This document shows positions 24,681 to 34,338 of a stretch of DNA of 64,000 nt, piece by piece (position 1 is the stretch's first letter; every line of letters starts with the position of its first letter). The stretch spans positions 1-64,000 of the forward strand of contig NZ_JADGES010000001.1 in assembly GCF_016744255.1 (NCBI RefSeq), read 5' to 3'. The stretch is from Maribacter sp. GTDB lineage: Bacteria > Bacteroidota > Bacteroidia > Flavobacteriales > Flavobacteriaceae. Below the pieces are notes generated by a model. That model saw only the letters and a program-made list of their open reading frames with translations. It made no database searches and had not been told where the DNA came from. Made by a program: the position numbers and the translations under genes.

Positions 24681-27281
24681 ATGAACTTTAATAATTTTAC
24701 AATAAAATCGCAGGAAGCGGTACAACAAGCCCAAACCCTTGCCCAGTCTATGGGGCATCAACAAATAGAAAATGAACATCTTTTTAAAGGAATTTCAGAA
24801 GTAGATGAAAATGTACTCCCGTTTCTATTAAAAAAGCTTCAGGTTAACTTTAAAATGATTTCTCAAATTCTAGACAAAGAATTAGAAAGCTTTCCAAAAG
24901 TTACTGGTGGTCAAATTATGGTTTCTCCTGAAGCGGGAAAAACTTTAACAGAGGCCAACATCTTGGCAAAGAAAATGAAAGATGAGTTTGTTTCTATCGA
25001 GCATTTACTACTTGCTATTTTTAAATCTAAAAGCAAAATTTCTACGGTTTTAAAAGACCAAGGAGTTACCCTTAAAGATTTAGAAGCTGCGATAGACGAA
25101 TTAAGAAAAGGAGGAAATGTAACCTCGCAAAGTGCTGAGGAAACGTATAACTCTTTAGATAAGTATGCTAAAAATCTTAATAAACTTGCCGATAGCGGAA
25201 AATTAGACCCCGTTATTGGACGCGACGAAGAGATAAGAAGAATATTGCAAATACTAACAAGAAGAACAAAAAACAATCCTATGTTGGTGGGTGAGCCAGG
25301 CGTTGGTAAAACAGCAATTGCAGAAGGACTTGCACATAGAATTGTTATAGGAGATGTACCTGAAAACCTGAAGGATAAAATTATATATTCTCTAGATATG
25401 GGAGCACTTATTGCTGGCGCTAAATATAAAGGAGAATTTGAGGAAAGGCTAAAAGCTGTAATCAAAGAGGTTACCGAATCGGATGGAAACATTGTTCTTT
25501 TTATCGACGAAATTCACACTCTAGTTGGTGCTGGTGGTGGCCAAGGTGCTATGGATGCAGCTAATATTTTAAAACCTGCATTAGCCAGAGGAGAATTAAG
25601 AGCTATAGGCGCAACAACACTAGATGAATATCAAAAATACTTTGAAAAAGACAAGGCATTAGAACGTAGATTTCAAAAGGTGATTGTAGATGAACCAGAT
25701 ACAGAAAGCGCTATATCTATCTTAAGGGGTATAAAAGAAAAATACGAAGCACACCATAAAGTACGTATTAAAGATGATGCTGTAATTGCTGCTGTAGAAC
25801 TATCTCAACGTTATATTACAAATCGCTTTTTACCAGACAAAGCCATTGATTTAATGGATGAGGCTGCTTCTAAACTTAGAATGGAGATTAACTCCAAACC
25901 TGAAGAACTAGATGCTCTAGACCGTAAAATTATGCAGCTAGAGATTGAAATCGAAGCCATTAAACGCGAAAAAGATACACAAAAAGTAAAATCTCTGAAT
26001 ATAGAGCTTGCTAATATTAAAGAAGATCGTATTGAGATATTTGCTAAATGGGAAAGTGAAAAAACGGTAATAGACAATATTCAAAAAACAAAACAAGATA
26101 TTGAAAACTTTAAATTAGAAGCAGAAAGAGCAGAAAGAAACGGAGACTACGGAAAAGTAGCAGAACTGAGGTACGGTAAAATTAAAGACGCGCAAGAAAA
26201 CTTAGAAAAATTACAGGTAGAACTTAAAGAGCAACAAGATGCAGGCACATTAATAAAAGAAGAGGTAACAAATGAAGATATTGCCGATGTTGTTGCCAAA
26301 TGGACTGGTATTCCTGTTACTAAAATGCTGCAAAGTGAAAAAGAAAAACTATTACAGTTAGAAGATGTATTGCACAAACGTGTTGTTGGACAGGATGAAG
26401 CCATTGCAGCAGTATCAGACGCTATAAGACGAAGTAGGGCTGGTTTACATGATATAAAAAAACCTATTGGCTCTTTCTTATTTTTAGGAACTACAGGTGT
26501 TGGTAAAACGGAACTAGCTAAAACATTAGCCGCTTATCTATTCGATGATGAAAACGCAATGACTAGGATAGATATGAGTGAATACCAAGAACGCCACGCC
26601 GTAAGTAGATTAGTAGGAGCTCCTCCAGGATACGTAGGTTACGAAGAAGGCGGACAATTGACAGAAGCTGTCAGAAGACGCCCCTACTCTGTTATTTTAT
26701 TAGATGAAATAGAAAAAGCGCATCCAGACACTTTTAACATACTGTTACAAGTTTTAGATGAAGGAAGACTAACAGACAATAAAGGAAGGGTTGCAGATTT
26801 TAAAAATTCCATTATTATAATGACAAGTAATATGGGGAGTCATATTATTCAAGAAAAATTTGAGAATACCAATGATATTTTTAGCGCATCAGAAGCTGCT
26901 AGAGTTGAAGTTTTAGGTTTGCTTCGAAAAACAATTAGACCTGAATTTTTAAATAGAATAGATGACATCGTAATGTTTACTCCTCTAAGTAAGGATGATA
27001 TTAAACTCATTGTAAAACTACAGGTAGAACAATTGAAAAAGATGCTTACTAAACAAAACATCACAATTGATGCTACACCTGAAGCTATAAACTTTTTAGC
27101 AGAAAAAGGTTATGACCCACAATACGGAGCTAGACCTATAAAAAGAGTAATACAAAGAGAAGTGTTAAACAATTTATCCAGAGAATTACTTAAAGGTACT
27201 ATAAAAGCAGAAAGTGTAGTACTCATTGATTCTTTTAACGACGCTCTTGTTTTTAGAAACCAGAACGAATTTGCTTCCTAA
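24681..27281 (+). CDS. clpB: ATP-dependent disaggregase ClpB
   Basis: This 866-residue Hsp100 protein works with DnaK to pull proteins out of aggregates. It has the N-terminal Clp repeat domain (1-145), AAA module 1 with Walker A GEPGVGKT near residue 205, and the coiled-coil middle domain (about 410-525, rich in Glu and Lys) that separates ClpB from ClpA and ClpC. AAA module 2 follows, with GTTGVGKT near 605, IDMSEYQERHAVSRL and GAPPGYVGYEEGG. No zinc finger or ClpP loop was seen. The promoter region suggests sigma-54 control. A palindromic terminator follows. Confidence 0.98.
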   Translation: MNFNNFTIKSQEAVQQAQTLAQSMGHQQIENEHLFKGISEVDENVLPFLLKKLQVNFKMISQILDKELESFPKVTGGQIMVSPEAGKTLTEANILAKKMKDEFVSIEHLLLAIFKSKSKISTVLKDQGVTLKDLEAAIDELRKGGNVTSQSAEETYNSLDKYAKNLNKLADSGKLDPVIGRDEEIRRILQILTRRTKNNPMLVGEPGVGKTAIAEGLAHRIVIGDVPENLKDKIIYSLDMGALIAGAKYKGEFEERLKAVIKEVTESDGNIVLFIDEIHTLVGAGGGQGAMDAANILKPALARGELRAIGATTLDEYQKYFEKDKALERRFQKVIVDEPDTESAISILRGIKEKYEAHHKVRIKDDAVIAAVELSQRYITNRFLPDKAIDLMDEAASKLRMEINSKPEELDALDRKIMQLEIEIEAIKREKDTQKVKSLNIELANIKEDRIEIFAKWESEKTVIDNIQKTKQDIENFKLEAERAERNGDYGKVAELRYGKIKDAQENLEKLQVELKEQQDAGTLIKEEVTNEDIADVVAKWTGIPVTKMLQSEKEKLLQLEDVLHKRVVGQDEAIAAVSDAIRRSRAGLHDIKKPIGSFLFLGTTGVGKTELAKTLAAYLFDDENAMTRIDMSEYQERHAVSRLVGAPPGYVGYEEGGQLTEAVRRRPYSVILLDEIEKAHPDTFNILLQVLDEGRLTDNKGRVADFKNSIIIMTSNMGSHIIQEKFENTNDIFSASEAARVEVLGLLRKTIRPEFLNRIDDIVMFTPLSKDDIKLIVKLQVEQLKKMLTKQNITIDATPEAINFLAEKGYDPQYGARPIKRVIQREVLNNLSRELLKGTIKAESVVLIDSFNDALVFRNQNEFAS

Positions 27282-27299
27282 GCAAAAGAATAGTTATGT

Positions 27300-27340
27300 A
27301 ATCGATATCGGTATAAATTTATACCGATATCGATTTTTTT
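27300..27340 (+). terminator. Perfect 36 bp palindrome and T-run after clpB
   Basis: AATCGATATCGGTATAAA (27300-27317) is followed directly by its exact reverse complement to 27335, then a run of T to 27340. This is a strong terminator for clpB. The inner TATAAATTTATACC recurs 30 bp downstream next to the TetR operator candidate, so it may double as a binding site. Confidence 0.82.
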
Positions 27341-27349
27341 ATATAAATT

Positions 27350-27365
27350 TATACCATACAGTATA
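27350..27365. promoter_or_regulatory. Candidate TetR operator
   Basis: TATACCATACAGTATA has 5 bp arms (TATAC/GTATA) around 6 bp and lies 37 bp before the tetR-type gene, where an autoregulatory operator is expected. The overlapping TATAAATTTATACC (27342-27355) repeats a segment of the palindrome at 27300-27335. Confidence 0.4.
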
Positions 27366-27401
27366 TAGATTTTTTATATTCGTATAAAATACACCGTTAA
27401 A

Positions 27402-27998
27402 ATGTCTGGTAAAGCAAAAAAAACCACAGCCTTTATTATAGAAACCGTAGCTCCTGTTTTTAACAAGCATGGTTATATAGGTACAAGTATGAGCGACTTA
27501 ACGGAAGCAACTGGCTTAACCAAAGGCGCCCTTTATGGGAATTTTGAAAACAAAGAAGCCTTAGCTCTTGCTGCTTTTGAATATAATAGCAAATTACTTT
27601 TTAAGGCTATTGATGAGGAACTTAATGTTGAAGGTAAGGCACTAGACAAAATTTTTAATCTAACTAAATTTTACCAACGTTATGACATTTTTACTTTAGA
27701 AATGGGTGGTTGTCCTATTGTAAATGTTGGTGTTGACGCGCAAAACAATAATAGACTTTTAGCAGCTGCGGCTAAAGAAGCTATAAAAGAAATTGAAGGC
27801 AAAATAGCTTTAGTTCTAGAAAATGGAGTAAATAATCAAGAAATTCATCTGCCAGTTACTCCTTTACAATTTGCTAAACAAATGTTCACCATGATTCAGG
27901 GTGCTATAACAATGTCTACTATTACCAAAGACAGAAAATATCTACACAACACTGTTGCATATCTTGAAGTATTAGTAAAAAAAGAAATTAAGAAATAA
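27402..27998 (+). CDS. TetR/AcrR family transcriptional regulator
   Basis: This 198-residue repressor has the TetR helix-turn-helix at residues 8-55: FNKHGYIGTSMSDLTEATGLTKGALYGNFENKEAL. The C-terminal ligand domain resembles the YxaF/AcrR-like group with a buried Cys (MGGCPIVNVGVDA). The ligand is unknown. No transporter or enzyme gene is adjacent, so only self-regulation can be inferred, from a dyad 37 bp upstream. Confidence 0.92.
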   Translation: MSGKAKKTTAFIIETVAPVFNKHGYIGTSMSDLTEATGLTKGALYGNFENKEALALAAFEYNSKLLFKAIDEELNVEGKALDKIFNLTKFYQRYDIFTLEMGGCPIVNVGVDAQNNNRLLAAAAKEAIKEIEGKIALVLENGVNNQEIHLPVTPLQFAKQMFTMIQGAITMSTITKDRKYLHNTVAYLEVLVKKEIKK

Positions 27999-28020
27999 TA
28001 TTTTCTTAATTTCTTTTTCT
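27981..28020. terminator. Bidirectional terminator spanning the tetR-type stop codon
   Basis: AAAGAAATTAAGAAA (27981-27995) pairs with TTTCTTAATTTCTTT (28002-28016), a 15 bp perfect stem whose loop contains the TAA stop. It is T-rich downstream on the plus strand; the A-run before it serves the leftward porP gene. Confidence 0.8.
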
Positions 28021-28028
28021 GTTTTATT

Positions 28029-29699
28029 TTACTCCCCTGTTACTCTAAATATCCAAGTTTTTGAAGTGTACTTCCCTTTTAACTTACCATCTCTAGCGGT
28101 TCTAGCCTCATTAATAGTATTGTATTTACCTAAGTACACATAATTAAATCTATTCTGACTTCTATAAAAATAAGCAGGAGTTAAACCTTTCTTTTTCATG
28201 TCTTTCATGAAAAGTTCTAGATACTTTTTAGTTCCAAAAACATTAGCTATTAGATAATATCCGGGCTCTAAATTTCCTTCTTTTGCTACCTCTTCATACT
28301 TCTCCCCCTTTTGAACAATTACCACTTCTGTAATACTCGTTTTATTAGGTGCCTCAAGAGCCAACTCTTTTTTAGCTAAAGAATCTTTCATTCTTTTCTC
28401 TCGTAACCTTCTAGAAAAAGCCAAAGCCTCTTCTAACTTAACTCTATCAACAGAATCCTTTTTTCTTAATTGAACCCTTTCTTCGCTTGCAATTTTAGTT
28501 TCATTAAGAATATTTCTATCCTCTAATAACTTTTGCTCACGTTTAGCTGCTCTAACAGAGTCTTTAATTCTTTTGCGAACTTCATTTCTATTTACAGCAA
28601 GGCTAGCTTCCTCTTTTTTAACACTCAACAAAGAATCTCTCTGAAACCTTACCTTTTGTTTCTCTATTTTGGCCTTTTCTTTTTCCGATTTTTTCACAGC
28701 TAAAGCCTCTGATTTAGACAATTGTCTACCTAACTTTTCTTCTTTCTCCGTATTCTCTTCTTCTTTAGTCTTTTCTTTTCTTGCTCTTTGTTTTCCAAAG
28801 TTATAAGTGGTTACCAATTCAAAAGTAGGATCTACTCCTTTTAAATCAGAACTAGAACCAAACTCCGTCAATACCCCAACAGACAAACGTTTAAAAAAAT
28901 TTCCTCCGACACCACCAGAAAAACCATAGAAGTTATTATAACCAGCTTGTGCCCAAAATTTATTAGTATCTAATAAGGTAGTAATACCTATTTGAGAATC
29001 TTGATTAGGGACTGTTTTATAATAAACTGCAGGTCTTAAAAAAGCATTCTCATCAAAATTAAAGAAAGATACAGGAAACTCATAAGATGCCAAACCCAGA
29101 AAAACACGTTCTCCAGATACTGAAGACCTCTCTTTATTGGTAAAATTATAATCGAATAAATTTTCCGCTACAACCCCTACACTAAATCTATCTATCTGTA
29201 AATTTAACCCTGGAGCAACTTGAACTATAAAATTATTACTACTTGCTAGTTGCGGTAATTGAATTTGAGGATCCGTTTGGAAACGGGTATCTGCTAATTC
29301 TTGAGTATACCCCATTACATTAACCCCTATGCCCAAAAGTACACCTGAACCTAATTTAATAGTATGTGCATAATTAATTATACCTCCGGTATTAATAAAT
29401 ATTCCTGTATTATTTTGTAAAAACCCAACCCCAACAGAAGTTGCTTCCCCTATCTTTCTATTATAGTTTAAAAAAACAGAAGTTGGATCTGCATCAATAG
29501 TTTGCCACTGCCAACGCGTCCATAAACCTATAGATTGCGAAGTATTCGCTTCTAAAGAATATGCAGGGTTTAACAAACTAGTATTAAAATTAGTTATGTT
29601 ATGTTGCCTTATATCACCAGGCAGGTCTATATTTTGTGCATTTGTTGCTAGGAACATTAAGAACACTAGAACAACTATATTATTTTTAAGCATATACAA
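28029..29699 (-). CDS. PorP/SprF-type outer membrane protein fused to a SPOR-like domain
   Basis: This 556-residue protein has a signal peptide (IVVLVFLMFLATNAQ) and a PorP/SprF beta-barrel domain (about 20-305: DIRQHNITNFNTSLLNPAYS, GVGFLQNNTGIF, YNNFYGFSGGVGGNFF). Such proteins serve type IX secretion or anchor gliding components in the outer membrane. A long charged coiled-coil linker follows (about 310-455, many Arg, Lys and Glu). A C-terminal domain then resembles SPOR or a SPOR-like peptidoglycan binder (EPGYYLIANVFGTKKYLELFM). The fusion suggests a link between the barrel and the cell wall. It is divergent from the histidine phosphatase gene. Confidence 0.88.
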   Translation of the reverse strand: MYMLKNNIVVLVFLMFLATNAQNIDLPGDIRQHNITNFNTSLLNPAYSLEANTSQSIGLWTRWQWQTIDADPTSVFLNYNRKIGEATSVGVGFLQNNTGIFINTGGIINYAHTIKLGSGVLLGIGVNVMGYTQELADTRFQTDPQIQLPQLASSNNFIVQVAPGLNLQIDRFSVGVVAENLFDYNFTNKERSSVSGERVFLGLASYEFPVSFFNFDENAFLRPAVYYKTVPNQDSQIGITTLLDTNKFWAQAGYNNFYGFSGGVGGNFFKRLSVGVLTEFGSSSDLKGVDPTFELVTTYNFGKQRARKEKTKEEENTEKEEKLGRQLSKSEALAVKKSEKEKAKIEKQKVRFQRDSLLSVKKEEASLAVNRNEVRKRIKDSVRAAKREQKLLEDRNILNETKIASEERVQLRKKDSVDRVKLEEALAFSRRLREKRMKDSLAKKELALEAPNKTSITEVVIVQKGEKYEEVAKEGNLEPGYYLIANVFGTKKYLELFMKDMKKKGLTPAYFYRSQNRFNYVYLGKYNTINEARTARDGKLKGKYTSKTWIFRVTGE

Positions 29700-29787
29700 A
29701 AAAACAAAAAATAGCCGTGAAATATACTATTTTCTAGTATTTTTAGTTAGATTAATAGTTAATTTTTACGTTACAGACTACCTAATT

Positions 29788-30336
29788 ATGAAAGCACTTA
29801 AAATCATATTCCTTATTTTATTTATTATAGGTTTATCTTCTTGTAAAGACAAAGCTATAGAAACACAAGAAACAGCAGTAGTACCAGAAGTTTCTACATA
29901 CTATTTTATCAGACATGCTGAAAAAGATAGGAGTAATTCTCAAAATAGTGACCCAGAACTCATTCAAAAAGGCTTAGGAAGAGCTATGCATTGGGCTGAA
30001 ATATTTGTAGATATAGATTTAGATGCAATATATTCCACAGATTATTCCAGAGCCTCCATGACAGCTGCTCCAACATCTGTTAAAAAAAATATAGATGTAC
30101 AATATTATAACTTCGAGGATATTAATATAGAACAATTTAAAAAAGACCACATAAATCAAAATACTTTAATCGTTGGACATAGCAATTCTACTCCTGAATT
30201 TGTAAACCAAATGCTAGGTGAAGAGAAATATAACCAAATGGACGATTATGATAATGGAAGTCTTTTTATTGTACAAGTAGTCAACGGAAAAGCAACTTCG
30301 CAGCGTTTACATATTAATTGTAACTGTCCGGAGTAA
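29788..30336 (+). CDS. Histidine phosphatase family lipoprotein (SixA/phosphoglycerate mutase-like)
   Basis: The track start is 64 codons too early; the real start is MKALKIIFLILFIIGLSSCKD, a lipoprotein signal. The phosphohistidine motif is YYFIRHAEKDRSN, and the second catalytic His is in TLIVGHSNSTPEF, both family marks. At 182 residues it is a small SixA-like phosphatase exposed to the periplasm. The substrate is unknown. Its 3' end overlaps the convergent gene at 30314 by 23 bp. Confidence 0.9.
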   Translation: MKALKIIFLILFIIGLSSCKDKAIETQETAVVPEVSTYYFIRHAEKDRSNSQNSDPELIQKGLGRAMHWAEIFVDIDLDAIYSTDYSRASMTAAPTSVKKNIDVQYYNFEDINIEQFKKDHINQNTLIVGHSNSTPEFVNQMLGEEKYNQMDDYDNGSLFIVQVVNGKATSQRLHINCNCPE

Positions 30337-31066
30337 CTGTAATTTTCTTTAACTCTATTGTAGACAATAATTCTAATTCCTTTTTAGTATAAAGAAGATC
30401 TAAGTCTTGAACCGGATATTCGGTATTCTTAGGTTTATAATTTTTATAATCTACAAAACGAATTCCGTTTATATATCTTTCATTAAAAGCAACCCTAAAT
30501 CTGCTTCCTCCTCCATTTACAGCAAAAGAATACGCTAAAAAATCTGGCAAATAGGTTTCTGTGTTTATCCAATATATATACACATCTTCAAAATCATCCC
30601 CTCCATCCTTCTCACTAAAAGTCACTTGTATTTTATAATACTCTCGCCCTTCTATGGTAACTTTACCTAACATCGTTTTATGTACAGCCGCATCATTTAG
30701 ACCAAAAGGAAGTTTTGAAAAATAATGTACCGAATTTATTGAATTAGCATAGGCTACAGATAAGGTATCGTGTAATTTTACAAAAGTACCATCTACAAAA
30801 CGCTTTACTCCTTTTCCATATTTAACATCTTCTATATACAGGGAATCTTGCTTATAACTTCTACTTAACTCAAAACCCTTTTTTTGAGGTTTTGAAACAT
30901 ATTTTTTATCCCTAAAAATAAAGGATGTTTTATTTTTCTTATGCAGATACCCTCCACTTGCTTCCATACTTTTATTTACTACAAATTGCGCAGTAGGTAC
31001 TTTTTTTTCGTTTATTTTACAGGATAAAAAAAGAATAGTGATTAAGAATATAAATACTATTTTCAT
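30314..31066 (-). CDS. Lipoprotein, probably DUF6503 family
   Basis: This 250-residue protein has a lipoprotein signal (MKIVFIFLITILFLSCKIN). The body is beta-rich with regular strands (TSFIFRDKKYVSK, YYKIQVTFSEKDGGDDFEDVYIYWIN), like other Bacteroidota outer-membrane lipoproteins related to LolA/LolB-type folds. The DUF6503 assignment is from memory of the pattern and needs a profile search. It overlaps the phosphatase gene tail to tail. Confidence 0.7.
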   Translation of the reverse strand: MKIVFIFLITILFLSCKINEKKVPTAQFVVNKSMEASGGYLHKKNKTSFIFRDKKYVSKPQKKGFELSRSYKQDSLYIEDVKYGKGVKRFVDGTFVKLHDTLSVAYANSINSVHYFSKLPFGLNDAAVHKTMLGKVTIEGREYYKIQVTFSEKDGGDDFEDVYIYWINTETYLPDFLAYSFAVNGGGSRFRVAFNERYINGIRFVDYKNYKPKNTEYPVQDLDLLYTKKELELLSTIELKKITVTPDSYN

Positions 31067-31162
31067 AAATAATTTTATTATCTGTTCGCAAATAAACTTT
31101 TTAATTACAATTCTTATTCTAATTTTCTAAATTATTAAAAAGAGTTATAAAATTATTGTGCT

Positions 31163-31170
31163 TATTTTTG
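31163..31170 (+). promoter_or_regulatory. Candidate -7 box TATTTTTG of smpB
   Basis: TATTTTTG fits TAnnTTTG and ends 7 bp before the smpB ATG, so transcription should begin at or next to the start codon. No clear TTG lies at the -33 distance. Confidence 0.45.
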
Positions 31171-31177
31171 CTTTACT

Positions 31178-31639
31178 ATGCAAACTAACATCAACATTAA
31201 AAATAAAAAGGCTCGTTTTGAATACGAGATTTTAGACAAATATACCGCAGGTATTGTTTTGTCTGGAACAGAAATAAAATCTATTCGTTTCGGAAGAGCT
31301 TCCATAACCGAAAGTTTTTGTGAATTTAATGAAAGAGGAGAGCTTTTTGTGATTAATATGCAGGTTGATGAATATTCTCATGGCTCTCATTACAACCACA
31401 AGCCAAAGGCTGCTCGTAAACTTCTTTTAAATAAAAGGGAACTAAAGAAACTAGACCGTGAAGTAAAAAACTCTGGCCTTACCATTGTACCACTTAATCT
31501 CTTTATAAACGAAAAAGGATTTGCCAAAATGAATATTGCCTTAGCAAAAGGTAAAAAACTTTATGACAAAAGAGAAACAATGAAAGACCGCGACAACAAA
31601 AGAGATTTAGACCGCGTTAAGAAAAATTTTAAATCTTAA
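31178..31639 (+). CDS. smpB: SsrA-binding protein
   Basis: This 153-residue protein binds tmRNA and brings it to stalled ribosomes. Motifs are typical: [38 protein letters not shown], the basic tail [18 protein letters not shown], and a short C-terminal helix. The length is normal. Its stop overlaps the convergent pcm gene by 4 bp. The ssrA RNA itself is not in this window. Confidence 0.97.
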   Translation: MQTNINIKNKKARFEYEILDKYTAGIVLSGTEIKSIRFGRASITESFCEFNERGELFVINMQVDEYSHGSHYNHKPKAARKLLLNKRELKKLDREVKNSGLTIVPLNLFINEKGFAKMNIALAKGKKLYDKRETMKDRDNKRDLDRVKKNFKS

Positions 31640-32277
31640 TTTTTATTCTCTAACAAAGGAACAAAACGAAAAGAACCTAATTCTGTCTTCTGAAATTCTT
31701 TCTCTGACTTCCGAACAAACAAAGTCATTATTTGGTCATCTATACCAACAGGAATAACCAAACGCCCACCTATTTTCAGCTGAGCTAATAATGGTTTAGG
31801 AACCTCTGGTGCGCCCGCCGTAACAACTATACCATCGAAAGGAGCTTCTTCCGGCATTCCCTTATAACCATCACCAAAAATCATTTTTTTAGGTCTATAC
31901 CCCATTTTCTTAAAAAAGATACTGGTCTTTTTAAAAAGTTCTAATTGCCTCTCAATAGAATACACTTTAGCATGTAGCGCAAGTAAAACAGCTGTCTGGT
32001 AACCACTACCGGTACCTATCTCTAATATTTTTTGATTTGCAGACACTTGTAAAAGTTCCGTCTGAAAAGCTACAGTATATGGTTGAGAAATAGTTTGGGA
32101 TGCTGCTATAGGAAAAGCTTTGTCTTGATAAGCATGCCCCTCAAAACTACTATCTATAAATAAATGCCTGGGTATTTTACGTATTGCATTTAAAACATCA
32201 TTATCTACTATGCCTTTTTCTATTAGCACTTCTGCTAATTTATTACGCATTCCACTATGCTTAAGAGTATCTTTCAA
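31636..32277 (-). CDS. pcm: Protein-L-isoaspartate O-methyltransferase
   Basis: This 213-residue SAM-dependent enzyme methylates isoaspartyl residues for repair. Family motifs include the N-terminal [21 protein letters not shown], motif [17 protein letters not shown], and [22 protein letters not shown]. The product begins [22 protein letters not shown] as expected. It is cytoplasmic, a single gene, and convergent with smpB. Confidence 0.96.
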   Translation of the reverse strand: MKDTLKHSGMRNKLAEVLIEKGIVDNDVLNAIRKIPRHLFIDSSFEGHAYQDKAFPIAASQTISQPYTVAFQTELLQVSANQKILEIGTGSGYQTAVLLALHAKVYSIERQLELFKKTSIFFKKMGYRPKKMIFGDGYKGMPEEAPFDGIVVTAGAPEVPKPLLAQLKIGGRLVIPVGIDDQIMTLFVRKSEKEFQKTELGSFRFVPLLENKN

Positions 32278-32461
32278 TCGGTTGGTTTTGGTTTTCCAAA
32301 GTTAGGAAAGTTAATTAGAAATGTAAACGGTAAATGTTATTTCTTATATAATTTTAATAGACCATATCATTAATACTTTTCTACCTATAATAACAATAAA
32401 CTTTTAATCCACCAACGCAATAAACTTCTAAAGTATGCTTATTTTTGAAAAAACAAAATTC

Positions 32462-33430
32462 ATGCTGAAAGTTGGAGTATTAGGAGCTGGTCATTTAGGA
32501 AAAATACACCTCCGCCTACTAAACGAATCCGAAAAATATACGTTAATAGGATTTTATGATCCAGATGCTATAAATGGCAAAAAAGTTGCCGATGAATTTG
32601 GGTACACTTATTATGACAATATCAATACTCTTATTAACGCTGTAGATGTAATAGACATTGTAACCCCTACCCTTTCTCATTTCGATTGCGCAAAAAAAGC
32701 CATTGAAAACGGAAAACATGTATTTATAGAAAAACCTATAACAAATACACTAGAAGAGGCTGAAGAATTAATTTCTTTAGCTAATCAATATAATGTTAAA
32801 GGGCAAGTGGGGCATGTAGAGCGTTTTAATCCTGCTTTTTCTGCTGTAAAAAACAGTATAGAGTCCCCAATGTTTATAGAAACACATCGATTAGCAGAAT
32901 TTAACCCCAGAGGCACAGATGTTCCTGTTGTTTTAGATTTAATGATTCATGACATTGATGCTATACTTAGTGTTGTTAAATCTAAAGTTAAAAAAATCAA
33001 TGCAAGTGGCGTTTCTGTAATTAGTAAATCTCCTGATATTGCAAATGCTCGTTTAGAGTTCGAAAACGGTTGTGTTGCTAACTTAACAGCAAGTAGAATA
33101 TCTTTAAAGAATATGCGTAAATCTCGCTTCTTTCAACAAGACGCTTATATTTCTGTAGATTTTTTAGAGAAAAAAGTAGAAGTTGTAAAAATGAAAGATG
33201 CTCCAGAAAAAGCAGGCGATTTTGATATGATTTTACAAAATGCGGAAGGAGAAAAAAAGCAAATTTATTTTGAAAACCCAGAGATAGAAGTTAATAATGC
33301 CATTTTAGATGAATTAGAAACTTTTGCGGATGCCATTAATACAAATACCACTCCAATAGTTACGCTACAAGATGGCACAGAAGCTTTAAAAGTAGCTTTA
33401 GCAATTATACAATCTTTTAAAGACAAATAA
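32462..33430 (+). CDS. Gfo/Idh/MocA family oxidoreductase
   Basis: I start at the second Met, MLKVGVLGAGHLGKIHL, because a TATTTTTG -7 box (32440-32447) overlaps the track start at 32435. The Rossmann motif is GAGHLG. The family EKP triad is present as HVFIEKPITNTLEEAEEL, and GQVGHVERFNPAF follows. At 322 residues it is normal. Substrates of this family are usually sugars or inositol-like compounds; this one is unassigned. The next gene starts 2 bp later, so the two are cotranscribed. Confidence 0.9.
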   Translation: MLKVGVLGAGHLGKIHLRLLNESEKYTLIGFYDPDAINGKKVADEFGYTYYDNINTLINAVDVIDIVTPTLSHFDCAKKAIENGKHVFIEKPITNTLEEAEELISLANQYNVKGQVGHVERFNPAFSAVKNSIESPMFIETHRLAEFNPRGTDVPVVLDLMIHDIDAILSVVKSKVKKINASGVSVISKSPDIANARLEFENGCVANLTASRISLKNMRKSRFFQQDAYISVDFLEKKVEVVKMKDAPEKAGDFDMILQNAEGEKKQIYFENPEIEVNNAILDELETFADAINTNTTPIVTLQDGTEALKVALAIIQSFKDK

Positions 33431-33431
33431 G

Positions 33432-34319
33432 ATGAAGAATATAGCAGTTATAGGCGCGGGCACCATGGGAAATGGAATTACTCATGTTTTTGCTCAAAAC
33501 GGTTTTAAAGTAAATCTCATAGATATTTCTGAAGCCTCTTTAGAAAAAGGCTTAGCTACTATTGTTAAAAACTTAGACCGTCTTATTGCAAAGGAAAAAA
33601 TCACTGAGAAAATTAAGTCGGATACATTAGCTAACATATCTACATTCACCGCTATACCAGATGGTGTGCAAAATGCAGCATTAGTTGTAGAAGCTGCAAC
33701 AGAACGTAAAGATTTAAAATTAAAAATATTCAAAGAATTAGATGAAGTATGCCAAAGCAATACCATTTTAGCAACAAACACTTCTTCTATTTCTATAACA
33801 CAAATAGCTGCAGCTACCAATAGAGCGGATAAAGTAATTGGGATGCATTTTATGAACCCAGTACCAATTATGAAATTGGTGGAAATAATTAGAGGATATA
33901 ACACTTCGGATGAAACCACAAAGGCGATAATGGATTTGTCTCTTCAATTAGGAAAAACACCTACAGAAGTAAACGATTATCCTGGTTTTGTTGCCAATCG
34001 TATTTTAATGCCCATGCTAAATGAAGCTATTGAAACACTCTATAATGGTGTAGCTGGAGTAAACGAAATTGATACGGTTATGAAATTAGGAATGGCACAC
34101 CCAATGGGACCATTACAATTAGCAGATTTTATTGGTTTAGATGTTTGCTTATCTATTCTTAATGTTCTTTACGATGGGTTTAAAAACCCCAAATATGCAC
34201 CTTGTCCATTATTAGTTAATATGGTTATGGCTGGTAAATTAGGCGTTAAATCTGGCGAAGGTTTCTATGATTACTCAGAAACCAAAAAGGCCGAAAAAAT
34301 TGCTAAACAGTTTGTTTAA
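33432..34319 (+). CDS. 3-hydroxybutyryl-CoA dehydrogenase
   Basis: This 295-residue enzyme oxidises 3-hydroxyacyl-CoA with NAD(P). Motifs include MKNIAVIGAGTMGNGITH, the NTSS block ILATNTSSISITQIA, the catalytic GMHFMNPVPIMKLVEI, and NRILMPMLNEAI. The C-terminal helical domain ends GVKSGEGFYDYS. It fits butanoate or branched fatty-acid metabolism. It lies 2 bp after the oxidoreductase and 20 bp before the YggS gene in one run. Confidence 0.95.
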   Translation: MKNIAVIGAGTMGNGITHVFAQNGFKVNLIDISEASLEKGLATIVKNLDRLIAKEKITEKIKSDTLANISTFTAIPDGVQNAALVVEAATERKDLKLKIFKELDEVCQSNTILATNTSSISITQIAAATNRADKVIGMHFMNPVPIMKLVEIIRGYNTSDETTKAIMDLSLQLGKTPTEVNDYPGFVANRILMPMLNEAIETLYNGVAGVNEIDTVMKLGMAHPMGPLQLADFIGLDVCLSILNVLYDGFKNPKYAPCPLLVNMVMAGKLGVKSGEGFYDYSETKKAEKIAKQFV

Positions 34320-34338
34320 AAAATAGTACTGATACTAC

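Noticed and set aside
24582-24779. 65-residue minus-strand ORF over the clpB promoter
   Set aside because: It overlaps the clpB N-terminus and the sigma-54-like element and has no independent support.
24911-25492. 193-residue minus-strand ORF inside clpB
   Set aside because: Shadow of clpB: Ser-rich, low-complexity translation of the complement, with clpB itself unambiguous. The same applies to 4891-5325 in pheT and 33494-33919 in the dehydrogenase gene.
29596-29787. 64-residue extension of the histidine phosphatase ORF
   Set aside because: It overlaps the divergent porP start, and the lipoprotein signal begins at 29788.
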